Assembly: GCF_021184045.1 (NCBI RefSeq)
Contig: NZ_CP073710.1
Location: 372,001-436,000 of the forward strand
Length of the DNA: 64,000 bases
Origin: Methanococcoides orientis
GTDB taxonomy: Archaea > Halobacteriota > Methanosarcinia > Methanosarcinales > Methanosarcinaceae
Reading direction: 5' to 3'
This document shows, piece by piece, positions 52,121 to 59,700 of this stretch. Within the stretch, counting starts at the first letter, position 1; each line of letters begins with the position of its first letter. Position numbers and translations under genes: made by a program. Below the pieces are notes generated by a model. That model was given only the letters and a program-made list of their open reading frames with translations, was not told where the DNA came from and made no database searches.

Positions 52121-53218
52121 TCAATTGGGTTTAATTTCTAAATTTGTTGGTATACTAAACCCGAAGGTACTTCCTTTTCCAACTTCACTATCTACCCAAA
52201 CATCACCACCATGCATCTCGACAAAATATTTTGTAAGAACGAGGCCAAGGCCTGTGCCACTGTATTCCTTTGAGAGTGATGAATCCACCTGGATAAATGG
52301 ATCGAAGAGTTTCTTTTGATCATTTTGTGAGATCCCTAATCCGTTGTCTTCTACAAAAATAGAGATTTGCTCATCAGATCTGTCTAATCCGATCGTCACA
52401 GATCCTCCCTTATTTGTGAATTTAATAGCGTTACTCACGAGGTTATAGATGATCTGCTTGAATTTCAATACATCTGCAACTATTATGGAATCTTCTATAT
52501 TGCTGCTGCACTTAAGATCAATCTCTTTCTTTTTTGCAAGAGGCATCATTGTTGTTTTTATTCCATTGATGGTATCAAGGACAACAAATTCTTCAGGAAA
52601 TAGCTCCATCTTGCCAGCTTCGATCTTTGATAGGTCCAGCATATCATTGATCAGTTCCAAAAGATGCTTACCACTTTTATTAACATTATATATGTAGTGT
52701 TTCTGAGTTTCATTTAAGGAACCAAAGCTCTCACTACAAAGTATATCTGAGAATCCGATGATCGAATTGAGGGGGGTTCTCAGTTCATGGCTCATATTTG
52801 TGAGAAATTCTGATTTAGCCTGGTTAGCAGCTTCCGCAGCAAGTTTGGAATTGAGCATTGCTTCTTCTGCTTTCTTGCGTTCGGTTATATTTCTGACAAC
52901 GGCTAAAATAGCGGGATTTCCTTTGTATTCAATTGGTCGAATACTGAATTCAATTGGTATCAATGAACCGTCTTTGCATTGTCCCATAGTTTCAATAATT
53001 CCACCACCTTGATTCATTTTTTCAAATATTTGTCCAATGAATTTTTCTCCAAGTTCTGGGGGTATTATGTCCATTCCCGTCATTTGCAACAATTCATCCT
53101 TTTGATATCCCAGATCATCACAAGTTATCTGGTTTACTTCCAAAAAATGTCCTTTAAGGTCGTAGATAAGAATTCCATCGTTTACGGAATTGAATATGGT
53201 TTCAAATAATTTCTCCAT
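52121..53218 (-). CDS. PAS-domain sensor histidine kinase
   Basis: A 365-residue soluble kinase: PAS (about 1-115; FNSVNDGILIYDLKGHFLEV), HisKA with phosphorylated His144 in FLTNMSHELRTPLNS, and HATPase (about 245-360; NLVSNAIKFTNKGG, DNGLGISQ, GTGLGLVLTKYF). No receiver or membrane segment. No response regulator is next to it. The signal is unknown; a single PAS suggests intracellular redox or ligand sensing. Confidence 0.92.
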   Translation of the reverse strand: MEKLFETIFNSVNDGILIYDLKGHFLEVNQITCDDLGYQKDELLQMTGMDIIPPELGEKFIGQIFEKMNQGGGIIETMGQCKDGSLIPIEFSIRPIEYKGNPAILAVVRNITERKKAEEAMLNSKLAAEAANQAKSEFLTNMSHELRTPLNSIIGFSDILCSESFGSLNETQKHYIYNVNKSGKHLLELINDMLDLSKIEAGKMELFPEEFVVLDTINGIKTTMMPLAKKKEIDLKCSSNIEDSIIVADVLKFKQIIYNLVSNAIKFTNKGGSVTIGLDRSDEQISIFVEDNGLGISQNDQKKLFDPFIQVDSSLSKEYSGTGLGLVLTKYFVEMHGGDVWVDSEVGKGSTFGFSIPTNLEIKPN

Positions 53219-53342
53219 TTATTCCACCAGCTCATAAAAAGAAAATAAATTTCTAGCAAAGTATCTCTGGCAGCAAATATATAGATTTCCTAACTTGGAC
53301 TCTATGGAAATCCTCTTTCCGAATCCCCAATTTTAAAATATT

Positions 53343-53450
53343 TCACACTTTTATAAAATACAAATGCTGTTTATCTGGACAATAAATCTCTTTTTTCTGA
53401 AGCAAATCACAACAATAGTTAGCAGCAACTCCAAAGTGCTTCTTTAGCAA
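53343..53450 (-). pseudogene. Second fragment of the repeated gene family
   Basis: Minus-strand frame reading LLKKHFGVAANYCCDLLQKK and a divergent tail, similar to the fragment at 42488-42616. A stop two codons upstream shows that it is not complete. Confidence 0.45.
53346..53380. repeat. Dispersed repeat, copy 4 (diverged)
   Basis: CACTTTTATAAAATACAAAT then GCTGTTTATCTGGAC aligns with copies 2 and 3 at about two-thirds of positions. Similarity is higher (53393-53450) in the adjoining fragment. Confidence 0.5.
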
Positions 53451-53476
53451 TCATGTGGTATAGAAAAATAATTAAC

Positions 53477-53507
53477 AAAAAAAGAAGGATGCCACACCAT
53501 CCTCCTT
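53477..53507 (-). terminator. Hairpin terminator for the small winged-helix gene
   Basis: On the minus strand AAGGAGGATG and CATCCTTCTT form a ten-base stem with one mismatch, followed by seven T. Located just after the stop codon of the gene at 53523-53840. Confidence 0.75.
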
Positions 53508-53522
53508 TCATCAACCGCTTTT

Positions 53523-53840
53523 TCAGGATTCTCTGTGGTGTTCGGTTGCTGCCAGCAGGTCAACGCCGGCATCAGTAAGCCTGTATATGTCTTCTTTTAT
53601 CGTAACGATATTGGCATTTTTCAGGAAATCCATGTGATACTTGAATGCATTGTCGTCAACGCCGACTTCGGCCTTGAGCTCTTCTTCCGGTTTCCCGAAA
53701 ACTCCTATGGCACCGACCATTTTCCTTCTTACGGGGTGGGATGCGGCTTTGTCAAGCATTTCGTGCTCTTTCTTTACTCTTTCTCCTTCTGAAGGTTTCT
53801 GCATTATAAAATCATCAAGTTCATCGTAATCGTCTTCCAT
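53523..53840 (-). CDS. Small winged-helix DNA-binding protein
   Basis: A 105-residue protein with an acidic N-terminus (MEDDYDELDD) and a winged helix (about 28-100; SHPVRRKMVGAIGVFGKPEE, then FKYHMDFLKNANIVTIKEDI). The layout is common in single-domain archaeal regulators. No neighbouring operon reveals its target. A hairpin terminator follows. Confidence 0.82.
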   Translation of the reverse strand: MEDDYDELDDFIMQKPSEGERVKKEHEMLDKAASHPVRRKMVGAIGVFGKPEEELKAEVGVDDNAFKYHMDFLKNANIVTIKEDIYRLTDAGVDLLAATEHHRES

Positions 53841-53956
53841 TTACTTTTCACCTCTTCAGTTCTTTAGTTGAGCGAAAATATCTATAATGATTAATCATTT
53901 ATAACACTATCGTTTTCGCTCTGTTTACATCTATTGCTTATGAGTTGCTTTTTTAG

Positions 53957-54577
53957 TTACTTATTTGGTTTGCTGACGAAAAGCCTGAATATGTCCGTAA
54001 TGGTCATATGCTTGTCCTCTATGACCGTTGTTCCGCCTTTTTCTATATTGGTCCTTGTGTCCCGGTTCATATTAAAGCCGAAAAATCCGTTGGTTATCGG
54101 ATTCATAAGGTCCTGCATAAAAGCTATCAGGCGGTTCCTGGTACGAACATGCTCCATGTTTATGATCTTTCCATCAGGTTTGCAAACTCTCACGAATTCT
54201 TCTACACCTTTTACCGGGTCAGGGATCGAGCAAAGGACAAAGGTCGTCACAACAGAATCGAACACGTTGTCCTTGAAAGCAAGATGCTGTGCATCCATTA
54301 ATATCATGTCCACATCAACTCCTGTTGTTCTCTTTTTTGATTTTGCTGCCATTCCCGGGGAGAGGTCGATGGCTACCATTTGCACATCTTTGTCTTTTGG
54401 ATAGTGGCTGAAGTTCTTGCCGGTTCCAAACCCGACCTCAAGACACCTTCCTTCAACCTTTGAAAATACTTCTGGTCTCCACTTTTTAAAGGCGATCTCT
54501 TCCATTATGATCTCAAAAATATCATAGACATGCGAGTAACGGTTATACCGATGAAGTACTTCTTTTGTTTCTGTCAC
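53957..54577 (-). CDS. Class I SAM-dependent methyltransferase (UbiE/COQ5-like)
   Basis: A 206-residue methyltransferase: motif I EVGFGTGKNFSHYP, acidic residue in VAIDLSPGM, DAQHLAFKDNVFDSVVTTFV and a VRVCKPDGKIINMEH post-motif. It is like the UbiE group; the substrate could be a lipid, quinone-like compound or arsenical. Neighbours give no clue. Confidence 0.85.
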   Translation of the reverse strand: MTETKEVLHRYNRYSHVYDIFEIIMEEIAFKKWRPEVFSKVEGRCLEVGFGTGKNFSHYPKDKDVQMVAIDLSPGMAAKSKKRTTGVDVDMILMDAQHLAFKDNVFDSVVTTFVLCSIPDPVKGVEEFVRVCKPDGKIINMEHVRTRNRLIAFMQDLMNPITNGFFGFNMNRDTRTNIEKGGTTVIEDKHMTITDIFRLFVSKPNK

Positions 54578-54695
54578 CCTGATTCCCCATGTAAATTTTG
54601 TTCGTATGGTATATTTAGTTTCTTAAAGCTTCTTCATACATCTCACAAAGATATTTTATTAATCAGAAACAATCCTATTTAGGGAGGGTTAGAAT

Positions 54696-55376
54696 ATGAA
54701 GTGGATATCGACTACAATTCTGGTAATTCTTGTATCTGTGATAATAAGTTCATCTGGCTGTGTTTCTTCAGATTCGGATACTGAAGGCGATGGAAGTGAT
54801 GGTATCTATGGGGATGAAGTGGAAACCCTTGAATATCAGGGAGTGGAGCTGACTCCTATTAATGAACAGAGGAACAACGCAATAAAAGGAACTCAGCGGA
54901 TAAATGAGGACACATACCTTCTAAGGATCGATGGTATGGTTGACACTCCTGAATCTTTTACCTATGGTCAGGTCACTTCATACCCGAACGTTTCGAAAGT
55001 AGTGATCCTTGATTGTGTCGAAGGCTGGGGTTTTACTGCAAAATGGACTGGTGTTCCAGTAAAGACACTTCTTGATGAAGTAGGTGTGCAGGAAGGGGCT
55101 AGCACTGTGATATTCTATTCAGAAGATGGCTATTCCACGGCTCATGATCTGGATTATCTTGTTGAAAACAACATCATACTTGGCTATAAACTCAATGATG
55201 TGACACTTCCGGAGGACCGGGGTTTCCCATTCCAGCTTGTGGCAGAAGGCAAGTACGGCTACAAATGGGGAAAATGGATAACCAGCATCGAGGTCACGGA
55301 TGAACCTTATGAAGGGTACTGGGAATCCAGGGGCTACAATAATAATGCTGATGTGGGAGGACCTCGGTTTGGCTGA
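54696..55376 (+). CDS. Lipoprotein with sulfite-oxidase-type molybdopterin domain
   Basis: A 226-residue exported protein: signal with lipobox SSSGC (Cys22), then an oxidoreductase molybdopterin-binding domain with Cys107 (ILDCVEGWG), the residue that coordinates Mo in sulfite oxidase and YedY/MsrP. FQLVAEGKYGYKWGKWITSI is the usual C-terminal motif. No haem domain. It probably acts as a surface reductase or oxidase for an unknown substrate, linked to the membrane electron chain. No MsrQ-like partner is adjacent. Confidence 0.88.
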   Translation: MKWISTTILVILVSVIISSSGCVSSDSDTEGDGSDGIYGDEVETLEYQGVELTPINEQRNNAIKGTQRINEDTYLLRIDGMVDTPESFTYGQVTSYPNVSKVVILDCVEGWGFTAKWTGVPVKTLLDEVGVQEGASTVIFYSEDGYSTAHDLDYLVENNIILGYKLNDVTLPEDRGFPFQLVAEGKYGYKWGKWITSIEVTDEPYEGYWESRGYNNNADVGGPRFG

Positions 55377-55398
55377 AACTCCTCTACGCTTTTTCCTT

Positions 55399-55596
55399 TT
55401 AGTCCTTTGAGTAGATCGTATATTCCACGATCAGCAAGAACAGTGGGAATAAAGCGCTTAACAGGATCTGAGTATCCGCTCCGATCACTTCGACCTCGCT
55501 GATCGTGTTCAGTGATCTGAAGATCAGGAAGATTATTGCTCCTAATGTCATGCTCTGCAAGATTCCAAAGATCCAGAAGATATTCCTGTTTTCCAT
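55399..55596 (-). CDS. Small two-helix membrane protein
   Basis: A 65-residue protein with two hydrophobic segments (FWIFGILQSMTLGAIIFLIF and ILLSALFPLFLLIVEYTIY) linked by a short acidic loop. No family recognised. On the minus strand it is convergent to the molybdopterin lipoprotein gene (22-base gap); an independent small gene by its SD GGGATTATAA region is plausible. Confidence 0.6.
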   Translation of the reverse strand: MENRNIFWIFGILQSMTLGAIIFLIFRSLNTISEVEVIGADTQILLSALFPLFLLIVEYTIYSKD

Positions 55597-55802
55597 TTAT
55601 AATCCCTCACACTTTCATTTTTGTTTTCCTGTATCTTAACATTTTCTGCACAGCACATTCTGATCAACTTGCTGGTTGTTTTGCTTTATGGCTGATCAGC
55701 TGAGTTTATGGATAATGAATGAAATGTGAATGAACCATAATTTTATATTATTTATAGTAATATTTTTAAATTGTTTCGAAGTTGATATGGGGTTCTTTTA
55801 AC

Positions 55803-56582
55803 ATGGCAAAGTTGGGGGCGCAGGAGAAATACCTGATAATTTTTGGAGTGCTGCTGGTATGTGTAATGATCTTGGCATCAGCAGGACTCGAGATCGCAAA
55901 ACAGAATGAGGCTAAAACTGGAACTGATCCTCTGGTCGAAGGGTCTGATGAGGTCCATGCTGAAAACATTGAAACAGTGTCTACAGTAGAGGCGTCAGGT
56001 GATGGTCCTCTTAATGTCAGCACTAGCACAGAGGTCGACCAAATCACTGGATCAGCAACAGAGCCAACGAGCGATAAGACAAGTGCTAACGGTGATAAAG
56101 TTACGCTTAGTGTCAGTGGTAGTCTCGAATACGTATCTCCTGAAGAGATGAGTAGTATGTCTGATGTTATTATTATTGGCACGGTAAAAGAGGTCCTGCC
56201 AAGCGAATGGAATACCGAGGATGGGGAGAGGCCGACCGATGATACCTATGAAATGGAGTGGTATGATATCTATACGGATGTGGTGATAACTGTGGACGAG
56301 TACCTCAAAAACCCACTAGCTGAAAAGGAGGTCATAATAAGGACACTTGGTGGTGAAAAAGATGTCATCTTTATTGATGTTGAAGATGAGCCTTCTTTTA
56401 CTCCTGGGGAAAAAGTATTCCTTTACCTGATAAATGACACATGGCCTCGTACTATGGATCATGGTCCTGAGCACTTTGTGGTCACTGGTGTTTCACAGGG
56501 GAAATTTACACTAACGGATGATGGCAGAGCTATCCATTTCGGTGAATCATTTACTCTGGATAAACTTCTGGAGACGATATGA
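55803..56582 (+). CDS. Membrane-anchored protein of unknown function, first gene of a five-gene operon
   Basis: A 259-residue protein from ATG 55803: one N-terminal membrane helix (YLIIFGVLLVCVMILASAG), a Thr/Ser/acid-rich linker (about 35-110), and a C-terminal beta-rich domain (about 118-259; SDVIIIGTVKEVLPSEW, VVITVDEYLKNPL, FTPGEKVFLYL) that resembles an OB-like fold. No Cys-based motif. It should sit outside the membrane. It heads a tight series of four more membrane protein genes. Confidence 0.75.
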   Translation: MAKLGAQEKYLIIFGVLLVCVMILASAGLEIAKQNEAKTGTDPLVEGSDEVHAENIETVSTVEASGDGPLNVSTSTEVDQITGSATEPTSDKTSANGDKVTLSVSGSLEYVSPEEMSSMSDVIIIGTVKEVLPSEWNTEDGERPTDDTYEMEWYDIYTDVVITVDEYLKNPLAEKEVIIRTLGGEKDVIFIDVEDEPSFTPGEKVFLYLINDTWPRTMDHGPEHFVVTGVSQGKFTLTDDGRAIHFGESFTLDKLLETI

Positions 56583-56609
56583 TTTAAGCAGTGTTTACCG
56601 GAGGATATA

Positions 56610-56774
56610 ATGACTTTTTCATATCTATATCCATTGTTCATGGGAATTATCATGTTCCTTTTTTGTCTCCCTGTCAACTATTTCATGTTCCACGAAATAA
56701 AGTGGAAGTACACATTGGTCATGGCGATCAGCATGGCCATTGGAACGTTCATAGGCATCTTATTGTTTGAGTGA
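56610..56774 (+). CDS. Small two-helix membrane protein (54 residues)
   Basis: ATG at 56610 is preceded by GGAGG at 56600-56604, an ideal SD. The product of 54 residues has two hydrophobic segments (YPLFMGIIMFLFCLPVNYF and VMAISMAIGTFIGILLF) with the loop HEIKWK between them. No family recognised. Second gene of the operon; gaps of 27 and 20 bases on either side. Confidence 0.75.
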   Translation: MTFSYLYPLFMGIIMFLFCLPVNYFMFHEIKWKYTLVMAISMAIGTFIGILLFE

Positions 56775-56794
56775 GATGGAGCTTAGGTGGAATT

Positions 56795-57205
56795 ATGCAA
56801 AGAAGAAATCCGGTAATTGTTGCAATTGTGATGATAGCGATCGTTGGACTCATCCTTCTTGCTTTTATGATTGCTGTCCCCAAAATACAGATCGATGATG
56901 CAGTGCTAAGCATTGAGAATGAAGATATTGAAGACCATGAAGTGCGAGTGGAGATAATTGATCCGCAGGATGTGCGGCTTTATGATGAGGTGTATGTGAT
57001 AGAAGCAGATACCCGGATAGGGATCAGAAAATCAGTTCCTGAATTGGGTATGTACACTTACAGGCTCACACTGGATAATGGTTTTATCATAACTCAAAAT
57101 GGCAGTGTTGAATATTCTACCAACGTAGGAAGTTCAGAAAATCTGGAATTTGTGATTCCTTCCGGAGGGGTATGCATCGTTTTTGATGGTGCTACGATTG
57201 CTTGA
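56795..57205 (+). CDS. Single-helix membrane protein with outer beta domain
   Basis: A 136-residue protein from ATG 56795 (AGGTGGA lies just before it). One N-terminal membrane helix (VIVAIVMIAIVGLILLAFMI) and a beta-rich extracytoplasmic domain of about 105 residues (DHEVRVEIIDPQDVRLYDEV, RIGIRKSVPELGMYTYRL). No family recognised; the domain looks like a small Ig or CARDB-type sandwich. Third gene of the operon. Confidence 0.72.
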   Translation: MQRRNPVIVAIVMIAIVGLILLAFMIAVPKIQIDDAVLSIENEDIEDHEVRVEIIDPQDVRLYDEVYVIEADTRIGIRKSVPELGMYTYRLTLDNGFIITQNGSVEYSTNVGSSENLEFVIPSGGVCIVFDGATIA

Positions 57206-57220
57206 TAAGGTTGGTGTAGT

Positions 57221-57514
57221 ATGCAGATCAAAAGTAAGGATATAAATGAAAATCTAATTGGTGGCTTTGTTGTTCTCGGAACGCTTGGGGTGTATCATTT
57301 GCTCTCCATTGAAACAAATATAATTCCCGGTTTGTTCCATTACCTGCCACGAATGTTAGTTCCTTCACTTTTTCTGTTATCTCCTGGTGTTGTTTGTGGG
57401 TGTGTATTTGCCATGTTCACAAGGAATATTGTCAAGATAGTACTTGCAGGGGTCATAACGATTATACTGTGGATCTTCTGGTTTTCCGCCATATTTCCGG
57501 CTTTAACGCTCTAA
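57221..57514 (+). CDS. Small membrane protein, three helices
   Basis: A 97-residue protein with three hydrophobic stretches (GGFVVLGTLGVYHLL, LVPSLFLLSPGVVCGCVFAM, IVLAGVITIILWIFWFSAIF). No family recognised. Fourth gene of the operon, 15 bases after the preceding one. Confidence 0.7.
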   Translation: MQIKSKDINENLIGGFVVLGTLGVYHLLSIETNIIPGLFHYLPRMLVPSLFLLSPGVVCGCVFAMFTRNIVKIVLAGVITIILWIFWFSAIFPALTL

Positions 57515-57595
57515 TGTGGTTAAAAAATCGGATTTCTAAAGGGCTATGTTGCCAGGCAACATTCTATAAAATAGATGATTTCAGGAAGTGTAGGA

Positions 57596-58273
57596 ATGAG
57601 AACTATAATTAAATCTAAAAAGTTTAAAAGCATATCTTCACAGTTGTTCTTCCACATTATTCCATTTGGTCTATTGTTTTTATTCTGGGAAATATTGGCA
57701 AGAACGGTTCTTACAATATATGAATTTCCACCATTCTCTGTTGTTGTAAAGGCCATCTCACTACCTTTGATCTATCATCTAGGGGTAACACTTGCTTTTT
57801 CCTTTTTGGAACTATTGATGATCTCGCTGGTAGGTTTGTCATTAGGGACTATCATAGATAACTCGAATAAGTTAAAATGGACTCTTGCTCCAGTATTCTG
57901 GTTCCTGATTTTCACAATTGGAGCTGCGATCGTGATAAAAGCACCCATTTTGATCTTATTTTTTGGTCTTTCAAAACTTTTGATCATCTTGCAATCGATC
58001 TTGGTTCCCATTTTACTGGTTGCATTAATTTCTGGCAGTGGTCACAAAATGCTTGCGATCAAAATGGGGTATTTATTGTGTTTGCTTTTTCAGATCATGA
58101 GCGAGATGACCTTTGGAGCAACGGATCGGGGAATTGGAGTAATGCTCTTCCAAAATTATCATTTGCACAATATGGTAGCGTTGTATGCAGCACTATTGTT
58201 GGTTGGATCTGCTGGAGTTTTTGTTGAAGAAGTTCTTCTCGGGTATGTGGGGAATAGATTGAAAATAGAATGA
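57596..58273 (+). CDS. Divergent ABC-permease-like membrane protein
   Basis: A 225-residue protein with about six helices. The order WEILARTVLT, EFPPFSVVVKAI, VTLAFSFLELLMISLVGLSL and ILILFFGLSK resembles a binding-protein-dependent transport permease of the SsuC/TauC class. The conserved EAA loop is weak, and no ATPase gene is adjacent. ATG at 57596 is preceded by AGGAAGTG. It may be a decayed or adapted permease in the same operon (82-base gap). Confidence 0.6.
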   Translation: MRTIIKSKKFKSISSQLFFHIIPFGLLFLFWEILARTVLTIYEFPPFSVVVKAISLPLIYHLGVTLAFSFLELLMISLVGLSLGTIIDNSNKLKWTLAPVFWFLIFTIGAAIVIKAPILILFFGLSKLLIILQSILVPILLVALISGSGHKMLAIKMGYLLCLLFQIMSEMTFGATDRGIGVMLFQNYHLHNMVALYAALLLVGSAGVFVEEVLLGYVGNRLKIE

Positions 58274-58418
58274 GAATGGATCACACCATATTGGATCTTT
58301 TGATATGCTCTTCCTCAAATTGAAGTAGTATTATGGCTCAAGCGACCAAAAAGTATAGCCTCGATCCAATAAACCAATTGAATTTGAGCTAAAAATGATA
58401 ACAAAAAAAGAATGTGGA

Positions 58419-58504
58419 CGCTGAGGAGGAGATTCGAACTCCTGCAGCGCGTTAGCACTACCGGTTTTCAAGACCGGCGCCGTAGTCCACTTGGCTACCT
58501 CAGC
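58419..58504 (-). tRNA. tRNA-Ser(UGA)
   Basis: 86 bases on the minus strand form a class II cloverleaf: acceptor GCTGAGG/CCTCAGC, D arm GCC/GGC, anticodon stem CCGGT with loop CTTGAAA and anticodon TGA, long variable arm as in tRNA-Ser, T arm GGAGTTCGAATCTCC. The discriminator is G, and CCA is not encoded. A T run (CTTTTTTTGTT) follows. A TATA-like GTATTATACC lies about 35 bases upstream on the same strand. Confidence 0.95.
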
Positions 58505-58594
58505 AATTGAATGGTTCCTAAATAGTGTTTTCAGGTATAATACTTTTGCTCCAAAAGGCTTAGATCAGCCTTCCTGAAAAGAATGTGAAGAGGT

Positions 58595-59317
58595 TTACTC
58601 TTCACTTTCTGTGATCTCTTCCTCAGCCTCTGCCTCTACAGCAGGTGCTGGGGTCTCAACTGGGTAGGATTCAATGTAGCTTACTTTGTCAAGGCCTACG
58701 TACTCTACAAGTTCGTTTGCAACTCTTCCCTTTGCCATGAGCCAGCGCTGGTTGAATGTAAGCATTGCAGGTACCTCAATAGCTGCTTTGTTATCATTTA
58801 CCTCTACTTCAAGGTCTGGGACTCCGGTGTAAAGTGCAAGAATGCCTTTTATCTTCTCAGTAACGTCTTCGATCTTCTCATCGATGGTGTACTCGTAGGT
58901 AACTTCCTTGCCTGCAAGTGGGTGGTTGAAGTCAACACGTACCCTGCGTCCGATGACCTTTGTGACGGTACCTCTCTTGTTGTCGATCTCGATGTTCATG
59001 CCAGGGTATGCTTTCTGGTCTTTGAACTTTGTAAGGGACATGTTCTCAACAAGTTTTGGGTCGTGGTCGCCAAATCCGCCTTCTGGTGGGATAATAACGT
59101 TTCCGCTGTATCCAACTTCCTTGCCTTCAAGATCAGCATCAAGACCTGCAATGGTGTGTCCTGCGCCCACGATAACTATGTCGCCACCGTACATGCCGCG
59201 TGGGTTGTAGATCTCGTTCTCTTTTGCAAGATCTTCATTGGTTGTATCAAAGATCTGGTCTCCGTTGAACTTTCCGGTGTATGACAGTTTAATAACGTCT
59301 CCTTTTTCTATTGCCAT
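58595..59317 (-). CDS. Long FKBP-type peptidyl-prolyl isomerase
   Basis: A 240-residue FKBP/SlyD-like isomerase: residues 1-85 and 135-160 form the FKBP fold interrupted by an IF insertion (YSGNVIIPPEGGFGDHDPKL), the long archaeal type. The C-terminus is an acidic, proline-rich extension. It refolds proteins by proline isomerisation; no signal peptide is present. ATG at 59317 is preferred over TTG at 59326. Confidence 0.92.
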   Translation of the reverse strand: MAIEKGDVIKLSYTGKFNGDQIFDTTNEDLAKENEIYNPRGMYGGDIVIVGAGHTIAGLDADLEGKEVGYSGNVIIPPEGGFGDHDPKLVENMSLTKFKDQKAYPGMNIEIDNKRGTVTKVIGRRVRVDFNHPLAGKEVTYEYTIDEKIEDVTEKIKGILALYTGVPDLEVEVNDNKAAIEVPAMLTFNQRWLMAKGRVANELVEYVGLDKVSYIESYPVETPAPAVEAEAEEEITESEE

Positions 59318-59326
59318 TATTATCAA

Positions 59327-59700
59327 CTCGATTAAATTTGTAAGTTTTAGCTAAATCTAAGTGTTTGATTGATCTAAAGAATTTCTTCTGGCTATACTCT
59401 TCTGCCTTTAATAAGTTTTTGGGATAACTTCCTAATAGTACTGTTCAATAATTGACTTCCAGTTTTGACTCTGGGGACTTATTTGGGAAATACAGGTTAG
59501 TTTTTGATCTCTTTTTTTCAACTATATGCTTTATAGCGACTCCCAATTATAATAATTATAATAATTATTCACGCGGATAACAATCGTTATTAAACTGGTA
59601 TATATCTGTTGTTATACAAATCGTAACATATACATACTTATATATGTTTATCACAATTGATTATATACAGTCTACAATCTGGCCAATGGGATGAGGTCGT
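59327..59700. other. Divergent intergenic region (FKBP / PAS-GAF kinase)
   Basis: 374 bases without a gene. It has a tandem ATAATTAT run (59548-59568) and a TATA-like CTTATATATG (59637-59646) about 55 bases before the kinase ATG. The 13-mer ATCGTAACATATA near 59620 is also found at 44737, upstream of the MarR-like operon. Confidence 0.5.

Larger units (their letters stand above)
53219..53522. other. Intergenic region with dispersed repeat copy and gene fragment
   Basis: 304 bases between a leftward kinase and a leftward winged-helix gene. It contains dispersed-repeat copy 4, a gene fragment and the terminator of the winged-helix gene. The order of these elements matches that at 42450-42770. 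Confidence 0.6.
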
